NCBI RefSeq assembly: GCF_038632915.1 | Contig: NZ_CP152050.1 | Location: forward strand, 2,573,001 to 2,637,000 | Length of the DNA: 64,000 bases | Source: Paenisporosarcina sp. FSL H8-0542 | GTDB lineage: Bacteria > Bacillota > Bacilli > Bacillales_A > Planococcaceae | Direction of reading: 5' to 3' | In this document: one piece after another, positions 16,823 through 25,980 of the stretch | Layout: every line of letters starts with the position of its first letter | Numbering within the stretch: the stretch's first letter is position 1 | Notes under the pieces: model-generated | What the model was told of the DNA's origin: nothing | Seen by the model: the letters and a program-made list of their open reading frames with translations, nothing else | Database searches by the model: none | Position numbers and translations under genes: made by a program

Positions 16823-17239
16823 TCACACTCGAATCGGGAGAATTTTTCCTCCCCACCAAATCTCTTTAATTTCGTTAATTTCAAATGCCATAATCTCATC
16901 TTCAGCTGATTTAATTTGGACACTATCTTGATAAAGCACATCCACGATTCCGCCAATTTTTTCACCATCTTTTAATTGAAAAAAAAGTGGCTTATACACA
17001 AACTTTGCAAAATCTGACGTCAAAAAGCGCAATCTTTGCCACATCAATGGATCGGTTTCAATTACGGTTTCGACTTTGGCTTCAACTTCGGCTTCGACTT
17101 TGGTTTCGAGGGCTTTTACAACAGGCTCCGGGAAGATTGAAGTACTTTCTTCTTGCCAACGAGACACCTTACGTACATACCTATAGACCGGCGGACCTTG
17201 GACAAAAAGGAGCGGATCATTTTCCAATGGAATACACAC
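16823..17239 (-). CDS. CotO-like spore coat protein
   Basis: A 138-residue protein whose start (PLLFVQGPPVYRYV) and end (KDGEKIGGIVDVLYQDSVQI, then INEIKEIWW) correspond to the conserved ends of CotO, a morphogenetic coat protein needed with CotH for outer-coat assembly. The middle is a low-complexity Glu/Val/Lys segment (ETKVEAEVEAKVETVIET, coiled-coil-like) that varies between species. It lies between the CotZ-type gene and fabI, as yjbX/cotO does in B. subtilis. The start is uncertain: GTG 17239 overlaps the end of AAAGGGTG, and TTG 17227 would give better spacing. Confidence 0.75.
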   Translation of the reverse strand: MCIPLENDPLLFVQGPPVYRYVRKVSRWQEESTSIFPEPVVKALETKVEAEVEAKVETVIETDPLMWQRLRFLTSDFAKFVYKPLFFQLKDGEKIGGIVDVLYQDSVQIKSAEDEIMAFEINEIKEIWWGGKILPIRV

Positions 17240-17269
17240 ACCCTTTTTGAAATAGCTTATGCTGCAGGT

Positions 17270-18040
17270 TTACAATATGTGAAAACCGCTGTCACAATGA
17301 ATGGTTTCACCTGTAATCCCGCGTGATAATTGACTAAATAAGAACAGTGCCGTATCCCCTACTTCTTCAGGTGTAGTATTGCGACGAAGCGGTGCACGTT
17401 CTTCGATCTCTTTCAACACACTGTTAAAATCACTTACACCTTTAGCAGACAACGTGCGGATTGGGCCAGCTGAAATGGCATTGACACGGATGTTATATTT
17501 CCCAAGATCTGCTGCCAAGTATCGTACTGACATATCAAGCGATGCTTTGGCAACACCCATGATATTGTAATTCGGTACCACTTTTTCTCCGCCTAAATAA
17601 GTTAAAGTGACAATACTTCCGCCTTCTGTCATTAATGGCTTAACAGCTTTCGCTACCACCGTTAATGAGAAAGCACTTATATTATGTGCAAGCAAAAACC
17701 CTTCACGTGAAGTATCTGAGAAGTTCCCCGCTAACTCTTCTGTTTTAGCAAATGCGATACAATGGGCTAAACCATCTACTTTTCCTACTGCTTGTCCAAT
17801 TGTTGCGAAACATTTCTCCACATCTTCGTCATTTGTTACATCACATGGAAGAACAATTTCATGTTTCCCTTCCAATGTTGCTACTAAATCACGCACGGGT
17901 TTCTCGAATCGTTCCCCCGCATACGTGAAAATGATATTCGCTCCAGCTTTATCCAACGACTGTGCGATTCCCCAAGCGATACTGCGTTTATTTGCTACAC
18001 CCATGATGACAAACGTTTTCCCCTGCAATGACAAAGACAT
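17270..18040 (-). CDS. fabI: Enoyl-[acyl-carrier-protein] reductase FabI
   Basis: A 256-residue short-chain dehydrogenase that performs the last step of each fatty-acid elongation cycle, reducing trans-2-enoyl-ACP with NAD(P)H; it is the triclosan target. The nucleotide-binding block is GVANKRSIAWG at residues 14-24; the active-site set Tyr148, Tyr158 and Lys165 is present (TYLGG..YNIMGVAKAS). Full length for the family. Start ATG 18040 follows AGGGGGA. A FapR-type operator lies 30 bases upstream, so malonyl-CoA should control its expression together with fabH-fabF at 47-50 kb. Confidence 0.95.
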   Translation of the reverse strand: MSLSLQGKTFVIMGVANKRSIAWGIAQSLDKAGANIIFTYAGERFEKPVRDLVATLEGKHEIVLPCDVTNDEDVEKCFATIGQAVGKVDGLAHCIAFAKTEELAGNFSDTSREGFLLAHNISAFSLTVVAKAVKPLMTEGGSIVTLTYLGGEKVVPNYNIMGVAKASLDMSVRYLAADLGKYNIRVNAISAGPIRTLSAKGVSDFNSVLKEIEERAPLRRNTTPEEVGDTALFLFSQLSRGITGETIHCDSGFHIL

Positions 18041-18069
18041 ATAAAAATCCCCCTAATTAATATTCTTTA

Positions 18070-18086
18070 TTAATACCTGGTACTAA
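18070..18086 (-). promoter_or_regulatory. FapR operator upstream of fabI
   Basis: TTAATACCTGGTACTAA differs at one base from the FapR palindrome TTAGTACCnGGTACTAA. It lies 30 bases upstream of the fabI start. FapR represses fatty acid and phospholipid genes and is released by malonyl-CoA. A second copy precedes fabH (49671-49687). Confidence 0.85.
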
Positions 18087-18177
18087 TAATACATCACAAA
18101 AAAAGAAAGTGCAAAAAGAATATGACACTAGTAATAGCTAGTGGGTTTGTGAAGGCGCTTTTCATATAACAAAAAAC

Positions 18178-18203
18178 CAGAACCCCAAATCAATGGGGTT
18201 CTG
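18178..18203 (-). terminator. Terminator of mgtE
   Basis: CAGAACCCC-aaatcaat-GGGGTTCTG, followed on the minus strand by GTTTTTTGTT; 13 bases after the mgtE stop. Confidence 0.8.
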
Positions 18204-18215
18204 ATTTTCATTAAG

Positions 18216-19589
18216 CTAAAGTTGTGTGAGAAACATGCTAGCCAATCCTAAATAGATTAAAATGCTGATAATGTCGTTGAGTGTCGTAATAAATGGTCCA
18301 GACGCCACAGCGGGGTCGATATTCATCCGGTGAATGAGTAACGGAATGAAAGATCCCGATAAGGTAGCAACAAAAATGGAGCCGAAAATTGCTGCCCCGA
18401 CTAACAGTCCAAGCAATAAATCGTGTTGACTGAAAAACACAATGCCCACGCCAAATACCGCACAAACAATACCGGTGATTAGGCCTGTACCCGCTTCACG
18501 CATCAACAATTTCAATTTGCTTTGTTCGGCGATATCGCCTGTTGCAATCCCCCGAACGGCTACAGCAAGTGCTTGGGTCCCACTATTGCCTGCCATTCCT
18601 GCAATTAACGGAATAAAAACGGCTAAAATGGCAACCTGGTCTAGTGTTTCCTCAAAAATACCCATCAAGTTTGCAGTGAGCATCCCCAAAAACAATAAAA
18701 TGATGAGCCATGGCAACCTTTTTTTTGCTGCTGTTAATGGCCCTTTATCAAATGTATCCATCTCTGATACGGCTGCCAATTTCGAGTAATCATCATTCGC
18801 TTCTTCTTCGAGTACATCTAAAATATCATCAACTGTGATGATTCCAAGTAAATGATTTTGAAAATCTACTACAGGCACTGCCAGGAAATCATAGTCTTTT
18901 ATCATTCTTGCTACTTCTTCCTGATCGTCACTGACTGACACACTTACTACACGTTCATTTCGAATCGTACGTATAAGAGTGTCTTCTTCGGCAATAATTA
19001 AATCACGTAATGAAACAACTCCCGTCAGCTGGTGATCATCGTTGACGACGAAAAGGTAGTAAATGGTCTCAGCTTCAGGGGCAGCGTTTCGCAAGATGGT
19101 CATCGCAGAGCGACATGTTGAATTTTCGGGAATTGCTACATATTCGGTCGTCATAATGGATCCGGCCGTATATTCTTCATAATGGAGCAAGTCTTTGATT
19201 TCCTTAGCCGACTCATCATCCATGATAGTCAAATAGCTGGCTACTTGATCTTTGCCCAGCTCATTTAGTACGTCTACAGCATTATCGGCATACATTTCGG
19301 ATAACATATCCGCCGCATACGTATTGTCCATTTCTTTTAGAAAAGGTTCATATTCATCGTCATCGAGTTCAATCGACTGGAAAATTACTGCCATTTCTTT
19401 CGGAGAGAGATACTGATAGATAATTTGCCTGCTGTCAGGTCCCACCTTTTCAAAAAATTGTGCCTGATCATATGGATGAAGCGCTAAAAATTCATCTCTG
19501 AATTCATCTACTTGTTGGTCAGTCAAAAATGCTAGCAGTTGTTCAGCATCGAATTGGTTTTCTTCGTTATGTTTACGCTCCTCTGTCAT
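18216..19589 (-). CDS. mgtE: MgtE-family magnesium transporter
   Basis: A 457-residue Mg2+ channel. Order of parts: cytoplasmic acidic N-domain (about residues 10-135, with ELGKDQVASYLTIMDDESAK), tandem CBS domains (about 140-260, ending VVDFQNHLLGIITVDDILDV), the plug helix, then five membrane helices (about 290-455) with the pore blocks IPLIAGMAGNSGTQALAVAV and PAVASGPFITTLNDIISILI, both diagnostic for MgtE. CBS and N domains sense cytosolic Mg2+ and gate the pore. The start ATG 19589 has AAAGGAGG. Only 100 bases separate it from the divergent prpE, too little for an M-box riboswitch. Confidence 0.93.
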   Translation of the reverse strand: MTEERKHNEENQFDAEQLLAFLTDQQVDEFRDEFLALHPYDQAQFFEKVGPDSRQIIYQYLSPKEMAVIFQSIELDDDEYEPFLKEMDNTYAADMLSEMYADNAVDVLNELGKDQVASYLTIMDDESAKEIKDLLHYEEYTAGSIMTTEYVAIPENSTCRSAMTILRNAAPEAETIYYLFVVNDDHQLTGVVSLRDLIIAEEDTLIRTIRNERVVSVSVSDDQEEVARMIKDYDFLAVPVVDFQNHLLGIITVDDILDVLEEEANDDYSKLAAVSEMDTFDKGPLTAAKKRLPWLIILLFLGMLTANLMGIFEETLDQVAILAVFIPLIAGMAGNSGTQALAVAVRGIATGDIAEQSKLKLLMREAGTGLITGIVCAVFGVGIVFFSQHDLLLGLLVGAAIFGSIFVATLSGSFIPLLIHRMNIDPAVASGPFITTLNDIISILIYLGLASMFLTQL

Positions 19590-19689
19590 GTATGCCCCCT
19601 CCTTTCTTTGCCCGTTACAATTCTACATTCCCCATTGTATGGGGTAAACTGAAGTTATAGCAAACTATTTTTATAATGAGGTGAACGAA

Positions 19690-20442
19690 TTGTTGTACGA
19701 TATCGTTGGAGATATCCATGGATGTTACGAAGAACTGACTGCATTGATTGAAAAATTAGGCTATCAACCGACTGAAGAGGGATTCGTTCATCCACATGGA
19801 CGCAAACTCGCCTTTGTCGGAGATGCAGCTGATAGAGGACCGCAATCCTTGGCAGTCCTGAACTTATTGTTTGATTTGCAGGATGCCACGCAATTAATTT
19901 ATTCCCCGGGAAATCATTGCAACAAACTTTATCGCTATTTTAAAGGTCATAAAGTTCAAATTACTCATGGTCTGGAAACGACCGTAGAAGAATTTAAGCA
20001 ATTATCTCCAAATAAACAAGAACCATTTAGAAAGCGATATATTGCTTTTTATGAAGCACTTTCACCCTACCAGCAGCTTGACGATGATCAACTGATTATC
20101 GCTCATGCTGGAATACGCGAAGATATGATCGGTAAACCGATACAAAAAAATATTATTGTTTTTGTCTTATACGGTGATATTTCCGGTAAACAACATGCTG
20201 ATGGTCGTCCAATACGGGGAGATTGGGCCAAACATTATAAAGGTCCTGCATTTATTGTATACGGTCATACACCTACCAAAGAAGCACGCTTCAAAAACCG
20301 AACAGTGAATATCGACACCGGCTGTGTGTTCGGCGGGAAATTATCTGCCCTTAGATATCCTGAGATGGAAGTGGTTTCAGTACCTTCAATCCAGCCATAT
20401 GTAGAAGAAAAATTTCACGACTATGAAAACTATGAAAACTAA
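19690..20442 (+). CDS. prpE: Bis(5'-nucleosyl)-tetraphosphatase PrpE
   Basis: A 250-residue metallophosphoesterase. It has the PPP-type metal motifs YDIVGDIHGC, FVGDAADRGP and GNHCNKLYRYF, plus IIAHAGI and VYGHTP; the segment VLYGDISGKQHADGRPIRGD, then WAKHYKGPA is typical of PrpE, which splits diadenosine tetraphosphate and dephosphorylates proteins. One oddity is GDAADRGP where GDLTDRGP or GDLVDRGP is usual; the metal ligands are intact. Start: TTG 19690 (directly repeated at 19693) after GAGGTGA; the earlier in-frame GTG overlaps the ribosome binding site. Its 3' end overlaps the converging pseudouridine synthase gene by four bases. Confidence 0.88.
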   Translation: MLYDIVGDIHGCYEELTALIEKLGYQPTEEGFVHPHGRKLAFVGDAADRGPQSLAVLNLLFDLQDATQLIYSPGNHCNKLYRYFKGHKVQITHGLETTVEEFKQLSPNKQEPFRKRYIAFYEALSPYQQLDDDQLIIAHAGIREDMIGKPIQKNIIVFVLYGDISGKQHADGRPIRGDWAKHYKGPAFIVYGHTPTKEARFKNRTVNIDTGCVFGGKLSALRYPEMEVVSVPSIQPYVEEKFHDYENYEN

Positions 20443-21311
20443 TGGAGTAATTTACTCATATCGTCTGGCAATGGACTCGTAATGGTTAAAATTTCTCCGG
20501 TTAAAGGATGTTTAATATCTACAGATGCACAATGGAGTGCCTGTCGTGTAATTAAGTCCAGTTTCCCCCCGTATAGATCATCTCCCATGATCGGATGACC
20601 AATATGAGCCAAATGTACACGAATTTGATGAGTTCTTCCCGTGTGCAATAGACATTTCACGTGTGAAAAATGTGAATCATATCGAATGACACTGACATCG
20701 GTATGAGCAAATAGACCATCTTTCCGTACTTCTCTCTCAATAATACTGCTTCCTTTACGTCCAATCGGTTCGATGATTTCTTGTGTCTGTTTCTCGACTC
20801 TGCCGTGAACAATGGCTTCATATGTCTTATTCATGACATGTCCTTGATTCATGATGTGATGGATGTGTCGATTTTTAACTAAACAGACTAAGCCAGATGT
20901 ATCACGGTCTAGTCGAGTCAAAATATGGACTGTCGAAGGAATCGACATTTCTTCATAATAGTGAGCTACATAATTGGCTAACGTGTTTGATGGATGTTCC
21001 CTGGAAGGAATGGTGCTTTGACCAGGCGGTTTATTGACAATCAAGAGGACATCATCTTCGTAAATGATTTCCAGTGGACCTTCTTGGCGAATCAGCCCTG
21101 CACTCACTTCTTCATAAGGAAAAAGAACGGTCACTACATCCCCAACTGAAAGTGGATGTCTGACCGTTTTTTCTTGTCCATTTACTAGTAAGGAACCGCC
21201 GTCAAATTTAATTGATGTTAAAGTGCGTTTGGAAATCCCCCATTTACCTAGGGCTTCACGAAGTAATATAGGCTCTGTTGCGTTAAATAGTAAATGAAAT
21301 TGTTTATACAT
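20439..21311 (-). CDS. RluA/RluD-family pseudouridine synthase (YjbO-like)
   Basis: A 290-residue RNA pseudouridine synthase. An N-terminal S4-like segment ([20 protein letters not shown]) precedes the catalytic domain with [17 protein letters not shown], whose RLDRDTSG contains the catalytic Asp, and the later [27 protein letters not shown] split over its usual blocks. The start is ATG 21311, which overlaps the stop codon of the NAD kinase gene (ATGTATAA), suggesting coupled translation; no separate ribosome binding site is visible. It is last of the relQ-nadK-yjbO operon, as in B. subtilis. The modified RNA position cannot be deduced. Confidence 0.88.
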   Translation of the reverse strand: MYKQFHLLFNATEPILLREALGKWGISKRTLTSIKFDGGSLLVNGQEKTVRHPLSVGDVVTVLFPYEEVSAGLIRQEGPLEIIYEDDVLLIVNKPPGQSTIPSREHPSNTLANYVAHYYEEMSIPSTVHILTRLDRDTSGLVCLVKNRHIHHIMNQGHVMNKTYEAIVHGRVEKQTQEIIEPIGRKGSSIIEREVRKDGLFAHTDVSVIRYDSHFSHVKCLLHTGRTHQIRVHLAHIGHPIMGDDLYGGKLDLITRQALHCASVDIKHPLTGEILTITSPLPDDMSKLLH

Positions 21312-22104
21312 CGCTGTCGATAAATGAATCGTGTACACGTTTCCAGAAAGGAAATGGACGGAATCGAGCAAATCGCACTTTTTCTTTTGCTACACGATAT
21401 TGGATGGATTTTACGTCTTTATGGAGCAATTGCAAATGATCAATCGTCACCATGAAATCGACGGCCTTCACTGGTTTCAAAACGCATGTATGATGTGATG
21501 GTAAAACCAGAGGAGCGCCGACTGTACGGAAGACCCGATTGTTGATGGACGCCATTTCCGTCAACTGCATCGCTTCCAAAGATGGGTGAATAATTGCTCC
21601 ACCAAGCGCTTTATTGTAGGCGGTACTTCCTGAAGGTGTCGACATACATAACCCATCGCCACGGAAACGTTCGAAATGGCTGTCATTCAGTTCGACATCC
21701 ATCACCAATGTCACATCAGGAGATTTGATTGTGCTTTCATTTAAAGCCAAATAAACACTTTCTTCATCCGTATTACGATAATTAATTGTCGCTTCCAGCA
21801 AAGGATATTGAATCACTTCGAATTCTTTTTTGGCAATGGAAATCACCAACTTCTCGATTTCAGCTGGTTTCCAATCTGCATAAAATCCTAAATGACCTGT
21901 ATGAATTCCAACAAAGGCTACTTTCGACAATTGTTCACTATAGCGATGAAACGCGTGCAACAATGTCCCATCTCCACCTATTGAAATCACGATATCAGGT
22001 GACTCTTCATCCCACACCAGTCCAAAATCCGACAAGTAGGTTTTGGCATTGGCCATCAATTCGTTTGAGTGTGCATCATTCCTTGATTGAATGGCAAATT
22101 TCAT
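21304..22104 (-). CDS. nadK: NAD kinase
   Basis: A 266-residue enzyme phosphorylating NAD to NADP. Motifs: [12 protein letters not shown] with GGDGT at residues 43-47, LNESTIKS, and [20 protein letters not shown] with the conserved SGSTAY segment. Length and motifs fit the YjbN/NadF type of Bacilli. ATG 22104 overlaps the stop of the upstream alarmone synthetase gene (ATGA), so synthesis is coupled. Confidence 0.95.
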   Translation of the reverse strand: MKFAIQSRNDAHSNELMANAKTYLSDFGLVWDEESPDIVISIGGDGTLLHAFHRYSEQLSKVAFVGIHTGHLGFYADWKPAEIEKLVISIAKKEFEVIQYPLLEATINYRNTDEESVYLALNESTIKSPDVTLVMDVELNDSHFERFRGDGLCMSTPSGSTAYNKALGGAIIHPSLEAMQLTEMASINNRVFRTVGAPLVLPSHHTCVLKPVKAVDFMVTIDHLQLLHKDVKSIQYRVAKEKVRFARFRPFPFWKRVHDSFIDSDV

Positions 22105-22781
22105 AAATGCTTCGACCTACCTTCCCCAGAGTTAGATGGGAAATTCGCATTTCCACTCTCTTTATATTCACTGAAATATTTTTGTGCTTCCTGGATTTCA
22201 TCACGGATTAGTGACATCTCTTCATCTAAACGAAATGCTGCTTCAGCTGCACTTTGCAAGCGGTTTTTTATTTCTTCGGGAAATAATCCCTTATATTTGT
22301 AGTTTAACGAATGTTCAATGGATGCCCAAAAATTCATTGCCAACGTGCGGATTTGAATTTCCACCAGGATATGAATTTTCCCATGAATGGTTTGGACGGG
22401 ATATTCAACAATCATGTGATATGAACGGTAGCCACTTGGTTTCTCATGTGAGATATAATCACGTTCTTCAACCACTTTGATATCGTGACGATTACGCAGT
22501 AACTCTACCACTGTCTCTATGTCATCAACGAATTGACACATGATGCGCAACCCTGCAATATCTTGCAGTTCATTAACTAGTATGGCAGAGGGCTCGAAAG
22601 CAATTCCTTTTTCAAGTGTTTTATCATAGATACTTGCAAGAGGTTTCACACGGCCAGTAACAAACTCAATTGGTGAGTTTGTATTTGCTATTTCATATTG
22701 CGTCCGCATACCCTTTAATTTTATTTTCAATTCATCTACTGCTTGCTTATAAGGCTCTAAAAAACGTCTCCATTGCCCCAT
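22101..22781 (-). CDS. relQ: Small alarmone synthetase, GTP pyrophosphokinase (RelQ/SasB, YjbM)
   Basis: A 226-residue single-domain (p)ppGpp synthetase, without the hydrolase, TGS and ACT parts of Rel. It carries [56 protein letters not shown] and the [23 protein letters not shown] block of the RelA/SpoT domain (E-IQIRT is needed for GTP binding). It contributes to alarmone synthesis under cell-envelope stress in related species. ATG 22781 lies 6 bases after AAGGGGGA. It is first of the three-gene operon with nadK and the pseudouridine synthase. Confidence 0.93.
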   Translation of the reverse strand: MGQWRRFLEPYKQAVDELKIKLKGMRTQYEIANTNSPIEFVTGRVKPLASIYDKTLEKGIAFEPSAILVNELQDIAGLRIMCQFVDDIETVVELLRNRHDIKVVEERDYISHEKPSGYRSYHMIVEYPVQTIHGKIHILVEIQIRTLAMNFWASIEHSLNYKYKGLFPEEIKNRLQSAAEAAFRLDEEMSLIRDEIQEAQKYFSEYKESGNANFPSNSGEGRSKHL

Positions 22782-22827
22782 GACCAGTCCCCCTTGCCAA
22801 TGCTATCTTCGTGAATTTATTATGAAT

Positions 22828-23214
22828 TCAATTTGCAGCCAGTTGTTCTTTAAAAGCTTCTTCTACTGCATTTGCAAATTCTTCACCGTAATTGTGATTT
22901 CCTTCGATATTGAAGATCAGCATATTTAATTCTTCTCTGAAATTATCAAGCACAATATCCGTCTTTCCCCAAACTAACACTGGGTCCTTGTCTGCACCAA
23001 GTGACACTGCCAGTAATGGCCACACTGTTTTGGGAAATAGAACATATGTATACCCATCGGAGTCATCCATTAAATAAACGAATGCATTCTCATCTGAATC
23101 AGTGATTAACTGACCAGCCGCTTTTACTTCCTGATTGGTTGGATCTTCTTGCAATAAAAAACGGATATCGTTTTCATTTTGCACGCCGCTATCGACAATA
23201 TAAGTTTTACGCAA
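22828..23214 (-). CDS. UPF0738-family protein (YjbL-like)
   Basis: A 128-residue soluble acidic protein of unknown function. It occupies the yjbL position between yjbM and yjbK and shares the family's central features: DENAFVYLMDDSDGYTYVLF, PKTVWPLLAVSLGADKDPVL and ELNMLIFNIEGNHNYGEEF. The start is TTG 23214 with AAGGAAGAG 6 bases upstream. Function cannot be predicted; identification rests on synteny plus pattern resemblance. Confidence 0.7.
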   Translation of the reverse strand: MRKTYIVDSGVQNENDIRFLLQEDPTNQEVKAAGQLITDSDENAFVYLMDDSDGYTYVLFPKTVWPLLAVSLGADKDPVLVWGKTDIVLDNFREELNMLIFNIEGNHNYGEEFANAVEEAFKEQLAAN

Positions 23215-23322
23215 TGTTTGCTCTTCCTTTCAATCTTTACTACCCCATATTTTATCATAGGTTCCCATATGTTGCAGTTTGCAATTTTTTCAGCATAATA
23301 AGAAGGAAGGTGGTGAATCACG

Positions 23323-23895
23323 ATGTCCATTCAAAAAGAAATAGAATTTAAAAATCTGTTGGAAAAAGAAGAGTTTCATAATTTATGCCGTGAATTTGGC
23401 GTATCTGAGCATGACTTTCGCATGCAGACAAACACATACTTCGACACGAAGGATTTTCAGTTACGTGATGCTTACATGGGATTTCGTTTACGAGTCGTTG
23501 GACAGCGCACTGAATTAACCTTAAAAGCACCTGGTGAAAATAAACATACCATGATTGAAACTACACGCCTGTTAAGTGCAACAGAAAAAGATGAAATTTT
23601 GCAAAACGGCTTTATTATGCCCCAATCTTACAGTGAATTCCAGTCTTTACCCGAGGTTCTATTCGCATTTGGATCTCTTCATACACATCGTGTAGAAATT
23701 CCGTATCAAGATGGCTTGCTCGTATTGGATCGCTCCGACTATTTGGGGAAGACAGATTATGAAGTTGAATTTGAAGTGAATGATTATTTAAGTGGACAAC
23801 ATAGCTTTAATGAAATGCTTTCAACTTATAGAATTCCAATTCGTAAAACACCAAAAAAAATTGCCCGGTTCATGAAAGCGGCTCAACATAAATAA
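23323..23895 (+). CDS. yjbK: CYTH-domain protein (YjbK)
   Basis: A 190-residue CYTH-fold protein (adenylate cyclase IV/thiamine triphosphatase superfamily). It begins with the diagnostic EIEFKNLLEKEEF (ExExK motif), followed by TNTYFDTKDFQLRDAYMGFRLRV and ELTLKAPGE, strands of the tunnel fold that binds triphosphates and two divalent metals. Such proteins hydrolyse inorganic triphosphate or similar compounds; the substrate in Bacilli is not fixed. ATG 23323 is preceded by GGAAGGTGG. It diverges from the yjbL gene and precedes the hemoglobin gene. Confidence 0.9.
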   Translation: MSIQKEIEFKNLLEKEEFHNLCREFGVSEHDFRMQTNTYFDTKDFQLRDAYMGFRLRVVGQRTELTLKAPGENKHTMIETTRLLSATEKDEILQNGFIMPQSYSEFQSLPEVLFAFGSLHTHRVEIPYQDGLLVLDRSDYLGKTDYEVEFEVNDYLSGQHSFNEMLSTYRIPIRKTPKKIARFMKAAQHK

Positions 23896-24051
23896 ACTGT
23901 ATGAATAGTAATACCGCTTGTACATTTATAAACTTGCATTCGTTGTTACGAAAATAAAATTGTATGTAAGAATTAACAAAATCGATTTGTTTGAGAAATA
24001 TACGTGAGGTTGATAGAATGGGAATACAGCGCAAGCAAAGGAGTTTATAAA

Positions 24052-24450
24052 ATGACCCGAAAACCTATTATTCCTTATGAGGAAATTGGTCCGGATAAAT
24101 TGTCGCAACTTGTTGATGCATTTTACGAGAGAGTCGCGGCACACCCAAAGCTTAAGCCTATATTTCCAGATGACTTGACGGAAACAGCTCGTAAACAAAA
24201 ACAATTTTTGACACAATATTTAGGTGGACCAAATATTTATTCACAAGAACACGGACACCCGATGTTACGTGCCCGACATATGCCTTTCCCTATCACACCA
24301 GACAGAGCACAAGCATGGCTTGAGTGTATGCATGATGCAATGGATGAGGTCGAGTTAGAAGGAAAAATCCGTGACGACTTTTATCATCGCCTTGTGCTAA
24401 CGGCTCATCATATGACGAACCGGCCAGATCAAGAGGAGGAAATCGAGTGA
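24052..24450 (+). CDS. yjbI: Truncated hemoglobin, group II (YjbI)
   Basis: A 132-residue 2-over-2 globin. Group II features: ETARKQKQFLTQYLGGPNIY, HPMLRARHMPFPITPDRAQAW (the His in RARHMPF is the proximal F8 haem ligand) and a conserved Trp in the G helix. Family members bind oxygen and protect against oxidative or nitrosative stress. The start is ATG 24052 after AAAGGAG, 8 bases spacing; the frame is open 16 codons upstream without a ribosome binding site. Its stop overlaps the spxH start (GTGA), as in the B. subtilis yjbI-yjbH pair. Confidence 0.9.
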   Translation: MTRKPIIPYEEIGPDKLSQLVDAFYERVAAHPKLKPIFPDDLTETARKQKQFLTQYLGGPNIYSQEHGHPMLRARHMPFPITPDRAQAWLECMHDAMDEVELEGKIRDDFYHRLVLTAHHMTNRPDQEEEIE

Positions 24451-25259
24451 ATAACTTGCAGATTCCGCCCGAAGCGATAGTTTCTACGAGTTCAACAAAG
24501 CCAATTGAGCTTTACGCATTTATTGACCCACTCTGCTCTTCATGCTTTGATTTACAACCGATTGTGCGAAAATTACAAGTCGAATATGAACAATATTTCA
24601 CGTTACGTGTAGTACTTAGTACGAAGCTTTCTACTCTTAATTCATTTTGTGCAAATGATTCGGTAGATGCCGATGATTTTACACATCCAGCACTTCCCTC
24701 TGTTGCCATTAAAGCTGCGGAGCTACAAGGTAAACGAGCTGGAGTCCGATATCTTCAAAAACTTCAAGAACAGTTTTTCTTGGATACAAAAAACGTTGCT
24801 TCATTTACAAGCCTCATAGCAATTGCGGAAGAAGCACAGTTGGATGTAGAAGAATTCAAGTCAGATATTCAGTCAAAAGAAGCCACCCGCGCCTTTCAAT
24901 GCGATCTCCATATCAGTCGGGAAATGGAAGTCAGTGAATCGCCTAGCATGGTATTTTTCAATGAACATATTGAGGATGAAGGACTGAAAGTGTGTGGTGT
25001 GTATTCTTACGAAGTATACGAGAAAATTTTGGCTGAGATGTTGGATATGGAACTAAGTCCTCAAGAACCACCCACACTAGATGAACTTTTTATACGCTAT
25101 CATACATTGTCTACTAAAGAAATCGCTTCCATTTACGGTGTGACAAACTATGCCGCGGAGCGAGAATTAAAAAAACGAACACTACTACAGCAACTTGAAC
25201 GCATTCCATTGGCAGATACAAATCAATGGAGACTCAAATCTTATATGCAAAAAGCGTGA
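24447..25259 (+). CDS. spxH: ClpXP adaptor for Spx degradation, SpxH (YjbH)
   Basis: A 270-residue DsbA-like thioredoxin-fold protein. The N-terminal active-site-like motif is DPLCSSCF with Cys30 and Cys33, and the C-terminal part (LDELFIRYHTLSTKEIASIY, then NYAAERELKKR) is the winged-helix-like tail seen in YjbH. It delivers Spx to ClpXP; its substrate gene spx is in this window at 30096-30491. The start is GTG 24447 inside the stop region of yjbI, with GAGGAGG 7 bases upstream. It is retained next to pepF as in B. subtilis. Confidence 0.9.
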   Translation: MNNLQIPPEAIVSTSSTKPIELYAFIDPLCSSCFDLQPIVRKLQVEYEQYFTLRVVLSTKLSTLNSFCANDSVDADDFTHPALPSVAIKAAELQGKRAGVRYLQKLQEQFFLDTKNVASFTSLIAIAEEAQLDVEEFKSDIQSKEATRAFQCDLHISREMEVSESPSMVFFNEHIEDEGLKVCGVYSYEVYEKILAEMLDMELSPQEPPTLDELFIRYHTLSTKEIASIYGVTNYAAERELKKRTLLQQLERIPLADTNQWRLKSYMQKA

Positions 25260-25313
25260 AACCTCCCTTTAAATAGGGCATATACTTTATAAAAACTATC
25301 CAAAGACAAAAGT

Positions 25314-25363
25314 AACTGCCCCCCACTTGTTAAACACAACTAACAAGTGGGGGGCAGTTTTTA
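25314..25363. terminator. Very strong terminator after spxH
   Basis: AACTGCCCCCCACTTGTTA pairs almost perfectly with TAACAAGTGGGGGGCAGTT over 19 positions and is followed by TTTTATGG. Confidence 0.85.
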
Positions 25364-25433
25364 TGGAGATATATCCATTAAACATGGTTTGTTAAAGAAT
25401 GCTGTTAATACTACTCATTAAAAAGAGAGGCAA

Positions 25434-25672
25434 TCGGCTCCCTTTTCCTTTCCGTGGACGAACAGGCAAGCCTCCTTGGCCAACAGAATGTTGGTCACGA
25501 AGGCGTTTCCACAAAGTGGTGTTCTTAGCCTTCGTTCCATCGTTATCGATCCAGGGTCTTACCCACTGGAGTGTTAACGCAAGAGCGTGAATCGTGAGAC
25601 CCGCAGGTAATTGGTTTTAATACTTGAAGGCTCATGCGGAACAGGCTGCTAGCGCAAATGTAAGATAAACAA
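25434..25672. repeat. Dispersed intergenic repeat, long copy A
   Basis: Begins CGGCTCCC, contains TTTCCGTGGACGAACAGGCA, AGCCTCC, the hairpin CCAACAGAATGTTGG with GTCACGAAGG, and ends with ATGCGGAACAG..GCTAGCGCAAATGTA. The same blocks occur in the same order at 32801-33024 and in part at 60611-60697; a reversed end fragment is at 52370-52437. It is GC-richer than its surroundings and non-coding. Confidence 0.8.
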
Positions 25673-25696
25673 CAGTATAGTTTTAGAAAAAAATAA

Positions 25697-25733
25697 AGAA
25701 CCGTCCTTCCATTTCTGGAGTGACGGTTCTTTT
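25697..25733. terminator. Bidirectional hairpin terminator
   Basis: AAGAACCGTC..TCCA-tttc-TGGA..GACGGTTCTT with T-run on the plus side and a run of Ts on the minus side. Confidence 0.65.
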
Positions 25734-25945
25734 CACAAAGGGGATGGGAGAAATGTTCACGTTCAAACAAAGGGGTGTATGTTTGTGTGTGATTTATTTC
25801 ACATTTAAACGATATCATGACATAACGAGTAAATCAATCCTTCACAATCTTTTTCACAAAATCGTCATAAGGTAAGCGCTTCCAGTAAAATGCGAATCTA
25901 TTTCTACCATTTGAATGATATACCGATATAACTAAAATAAAAAAA

Positions 25946-25972
25946 CACCTCCATCTATTTCAGATGGAGGTG
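25946..25972 (-). terminator. Terminator of pepF
   Basis: CACCTCCATC-tgaaata-GATGGAGGTG on the minus strand, followed by TTTTTTTATT; 8 bases after the pepF stop. Confidence 0.85.
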
Positions 25973-25980
25973 GATAATGA

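Larger units (their letters stand above)
25260..25980. other. Intergenic region between spxH and pepF
   Basis: 720 bases without a credible gene. It holds three terminators and one long copy of the dispersed repeat (25434-25672). Frames at 25399-25590 and 25543-25818 run through the repeat and hairpins and are not called. Confidence 0.6.

Noticed and set aside
19590-19689. M-box magnesium riboswitch before mgtE
   Set aside because: Only 100 bases are available between the divergent genes and I see no M-box core; the space fits simple promoters only.
25399-25818. Overlapping frames on both strands between spxH and pepF
   Set aside because: They are open only because of the GC-rich dispersed repeat and pass through hairpins.
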